Shown piece by piece: positions 60,939 through 64,000 of a DNA stretch of 64,000 nt (positions are counted from its first letter, which is position 1; the number at the start of each line of letters is the position of its first letter). The notes under the pieces were generated by a model. The model was given only the letters and a program-made list of their open reading frames with translations, was not told the DNA's origin and ran no database searches. Source of the DNA: Galbula dea (taxonomy: Eukaryota > Chordata > Aves > Piciformes > Galbulidae). Position numbers and translations under genes: made by a program. Where the stretch lies: contig VWZX01002400.1 in NCBI GenBank assembly GCA_013399015.1, positions 798,974 through 862,973 of the forward strand, in the 5' to 3' direction.

Positions 60939-63577
60939 GAGGTGACTCCAAGCTTCCCATTCCAAACTCTTGCTCCAAATCTGCAAGGTGAAGTGCAGTT
61001 GCTGTTGTGCTGTTTGCCTTTCAGCTGGCACTGCAGATGGAGAGGATGAAAACAATGCTGAGAGAGAAGCCTTGGACCTGACACATCAGGTTCTCATCCT
61101 GCAGTCCCTCAAGAGGCTGTTCTGTGCAGCTCTCTATGGGAACTACACCTGTAACCACAGCTCTGCTGGGGTTTATGGCAGAGCTAACAGTTAAGACAAG
61201 AATAATCCTCTGAGCAGTCATTCAGAGAGAACACCAGGCCCCAGCATGCCTGAATTTCCTGGGCTGGGAGAGGTTTTGTTCTTGTAATGAGGGTTTCTGC
61301 TGGGTTTTGCAAAGCACTTTGTGCCTTTGTTTCCAGCCTTGCTGACCCAAACTGCTGGATCTTGTGCTTGCAGTCATCCAGCCAGGATGCACAGCCCCTC
61401 ACAGCCAGACACTGTGTGTCTTGGTGTTGATCTGCATGCTGTTTGCTTTACTCCCTAGCTTTAAAACCCTGATCATTCCAACAGGGAGGAGAAGAGGAGG
61501 CTGCTTCCTTCCTGTAGTGAGAAGAGGTGCCAGTCCCACTCTGCTCTCAGCACAGACCCAAGCCTCCTCTGGATCATGTCCCACTTTCCCTCTGTGCACA
61601 GTCCCTGGTGATACCTCCCAGAGTTCACCTCAGGTGTCTCCCAAGACTTCAGGTAGTTTCACTTTCTCCTTGTGGCAGTTGTAATCAGGTGTGGGAAACA
61701 TCCACCTCCACTTGGTGAGTCATTGGCATCTGTTTGCCATTTCCCAAGGGGCTGGCACCTGCTGCTGTGGGTGTTTGGCTTTTGGTAGCAGTTTGTGTGT
61801 CATAAGCCAGTCAGATGTATTCTCTGCTGACTTCTCTTTTCCCTTGGAGTTGTCCCCCCATAAGCTTCTTGGCCAGAGTGACTCTAGTGTGAAAAGAAGC
61901 TTGGGGAAGTCTTGTATCTTGTTTGAAACCATGGAAGCTTGAGAAGAAACCCTCAGTGCTGAGCTGTTCCTTTGGAGTGCCTGTTTGAAGGCAAACTAAG
62001 TGGCTCAGAGTTCCCCACCTTTCACTTCTGGAGCCACATTGCTGTCTCCCTAGCTTCCAGAGGACTTAATCTAGGTTTAACTTCCCTCTCTTCTCATGCC
62101 TGCTCAACAAGCAGCATATTTCTTGCTTATCTGTTTAACCAAAGTACATGTCCCCTTCCCCAAAAAACAACTGCTTCATTTTGATCTCCTCAGACACTGC
62201 CTGAGGCTCATGCCCTGCTCTGCTTTTGCTCAGTAGGTTATTATTCCCAGATGGAAGTCTAATATCTTACAGCATGCAGTTAGAGCCTTGCCTCTCCCCT
62301 TCCACCTTGGTGCAGATCATTGCTCCAGACACATGGTTGTAATTTTTTTCCCCCCTTTGCTTGACATGTGTGTGTGCCATTGATTGAAATCAAAGCATAA
62401 TGAGGAGCAGGGCATCTGCTTCAGTCTATATCTCTTTTAGAGTCTTCCATTCTTTTGGCTTGGGGATAATCAGGGCTTTAATTAAGTGATCTGATGGTTC
62501 TTTGTTGTCTGGAAGAAATCATTTCTGATGGGATTAAATAGACCTCCCTGGGGAAGGGTGCTGCTGATTTGAATATTGCTATAAACAAGATGATTTGGGG
62601 CAACTTTGGGCTGGTTTAGTCAGCTGCCATACACCTAGAAAGCTATTCCTTAGTTCTTTGTTGCTCAGATTAAGTTGGATTTATTGGTGCTTTTGATTTT
62701 TCACTGCTTTAAAAAGAACCCAACACCAAGAAGATAAACCACTCATCTTAGTCACTCTGTTCCTGAGAAGGATTTCAGTGATTGAGGGTTTGAGTTCCCT
62801 CCCAGAGTAGGCAACAAAGCCTCTTGAACTTCTGCTCCTGACTGTGGTTTGATCTTGATCCATCTTCAATTTGCTGTCTTAGAGCTCTGGACAAGGAATT
62901 TGGTAGGAGCAGAAGGAGGGCTGGGAGAGGATTGACCTCTGAAATGTCTTCATTGTGTCTAATCCTTTTATTATTGAATTCTGGATTGGAATCCAGTCCA
63001 AAATGGACTTTGGTGATGGGGTGAGCAGTGCTGAGGATGGCAGCCCTGCCAGCCAGGGATTTGCAGTGTAGACAGTGCCTAAACTCAGCTTCCATCACCT
63101 CTCTTCTCTGCTTGAGGACACAAAACTCCAGCCATGTCCTCTCTGGATGTGCCTTCAGGAATAAGGAGCCTGGAGAAAGGACTCAAAGGGGCTGCTGCTC
63201 AGGTGCAGGTACAGTGGCAGATTTCCTTGTTAGAGTGCTCAAGACTGGCTCTTTTGGGTTCTTTATGAGTGTGTTTGTTCTTACTGAGCAGCCTGGATCT
63301 GCTGAACTTCAGAGGTGTCTTTCTGCCTCTGGTGATTCATTGCCACTCAACTCTGGGCCAGCAGCCCTGCTACCAAGAGTATTCAAGTGTCCTGGAAGCT
63401 GCTGGGTAGCTTTCCCCTTTTCACCTCTTCTGACCTTGTTTTCTTAGTTTATTTTTGACCCCATGCTTGAACCATCACCTCCTTCACACCTTCTGGTGGT
63501 GCCACCCATAGACTTCAGCTGTTTCAGAGTGCTGCTGGAGTTTGTCACCTAATTTCTCCTCCCCTGCCTTTAAATAT

Positions 63578-63808
63578 CCCTCTGCCAGGTCTGGTTGTCC
63601 CTCTGCCTGGTCTGGTTTTCCCTCTGCCAGGTCTGGTTTTCTCTCTGCCTGGTCTGGTTTTCCCTCTGCCAGGTCTGGTTGTCCCTCTGCCAGGTCTGGT
63701 TGTCCCTCTGCCTGGTCTGGTTTTCCCTCTGCCTGGTCTGGTTGTCCCTCTGTCTGGTCTGGTTGTCCCTCTACCAGGTCTGATTGTCCCTCTGCCAGGT
63801 CTGAAATG
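63578..63808 (+). repeat. 21-bp minisatellite, 11 copies
   Basis: Eleven head-to-tail 21-bp units of the form CCCTCTGCC(A/T)GG followed by TCTGGTT(G/T)T, with the last unit decaying into GAAATG. Variation is concentrated at two positions (A/T at position 10, G/T at position 20). The unit length is divisible by three and free of stops in several frames, so long periodic open frames of up to 136 codons exist on both strands (for example the minus-strand heptad AEGQPDQ/AEGKPDL). These are almost certainly non-coding. It lies inside CAPZB intron 4. Confidence 0.95.
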
Positions 63809-64000
63809 CCCTGAGATCCTCCCAGTGGAATTCCTTCCTCTCCCACTTTGCAAACCCTTGGCACTTTTTGCAAGGTTTCTGACAACTGCTGCATGTATCA
63901 GTGTGCCCAAAGCTGCTTTGTTTTGTGCATGGAGCAGCCCCCATTCCAGCAAGCAAATGGAAGGAGAGCAGCAGAGGGGAGATATGATTAGAGGGGTTTG

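Larger units (their letters stand above)
58183..64000 (+). other. CAPZB: CAPZB intron 4 (partial)
   Basis: Intron from donor GTATGT to the right edge. It contains one CR1 fragment (59.6 kb), a 33-bp tandem duplication near 60.9 kb and the 21-bp minisatellite at 63.6-63.8 kb. The 61.0-63.5 kb part shows no recognisable repeat or exon. Confidence 0.85.

Noticed and set aside
63578..63808. CRISPR-like array
   Set aside because: Units are contiguous with no unique spacers, the period is 21 bp, and the host is a vertebrate.
63484..63894. 136-codon minus-strand heptad-repeat protein
   Set aside because: Product of the 21-bp minisatellite; other frames and the other strand are equally open, and there is no start or splice context.
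58183..64000. CAPZB exon 5 within the window
   Set aside because: No frame beginning with the expected Y-F-E-G-G block after an acceptor was found before the right edge.

Overview
This is a vertebrate nuclear window, almost certainly avian. It has long introns, CpG-island promoters and about 22 fragments of CR1 retrotransposons, the dominant LINE of birds. CR1 makes up roughly 13% of the window and falls into at least four distinct 3'-end types, some nearly identical to one another. That density suggests a CR1-rich bird lineage such as woodpeckers and relatives, but this is inference. No bacterial, viral or CRISPR content was seen.

Two known genes are identified from their exons. MICOS10 (MIC10/MINOS1, the membrane-bending core subunit of the mitochondrial MICOS complex) runs on the minus strand. 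Coding exon 1 is at 11876-11942 inside a CpG island, exon 2 is at 347-394, and the rest lies beyond the left edge. CAPZB (F-actin capping protein beta subunit) runs on the plus strand. Exon 1 (21477-21479) supplies only the initiator ATG from a second CpG island. Exons 2 (39569-39658), 3 (52467-52588) and 4 (58069-58182) follow, all in phase, giving residues 1 to about 110. The remaining exons lie beyond the right edge. The two genes are also neighbours in the human genome (1p36.13), so the synteny supports both calls.

Layout: 1-11.9 kb is MICOS10 with its 11.5-kb intron 1. The MICOS10 CpG island spans about 11.28-12.12 kb, with two perfect TCTCGCGAGA palindromes just upstream of the MICOS10 start. 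The 12.1-21.27 kb interval has no known gene, but it holds the most interesting candidate: a 32-residue open frame (15579-15677, plus strand) encoding a one-helix membrane micropeptide. Its ATG lies two bases after a near-ideal splice acceptor, and an AATAAA with a downstream TG tract sits at 16971-17034. A good splice donor at 12333, downstream of the MICOS10 island, suggests a divergent spliced transcript from the shared promoter. The CAPZB CpG island is at about 21.27-21.85 kb, and 21.48-64 kb is CAPZB exons and introns.

The introns hold mainly CR1 fragments (13 sense and 4 antisense within CAPZB), an 11-copy 21-bp minisatellite near the right end, a small 20-bp tandem array, a 33-bp duplication and an unexplained 48-bp direct repeat. 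Most open frames in the window are chance, CR1 remnants or repeat-derived.
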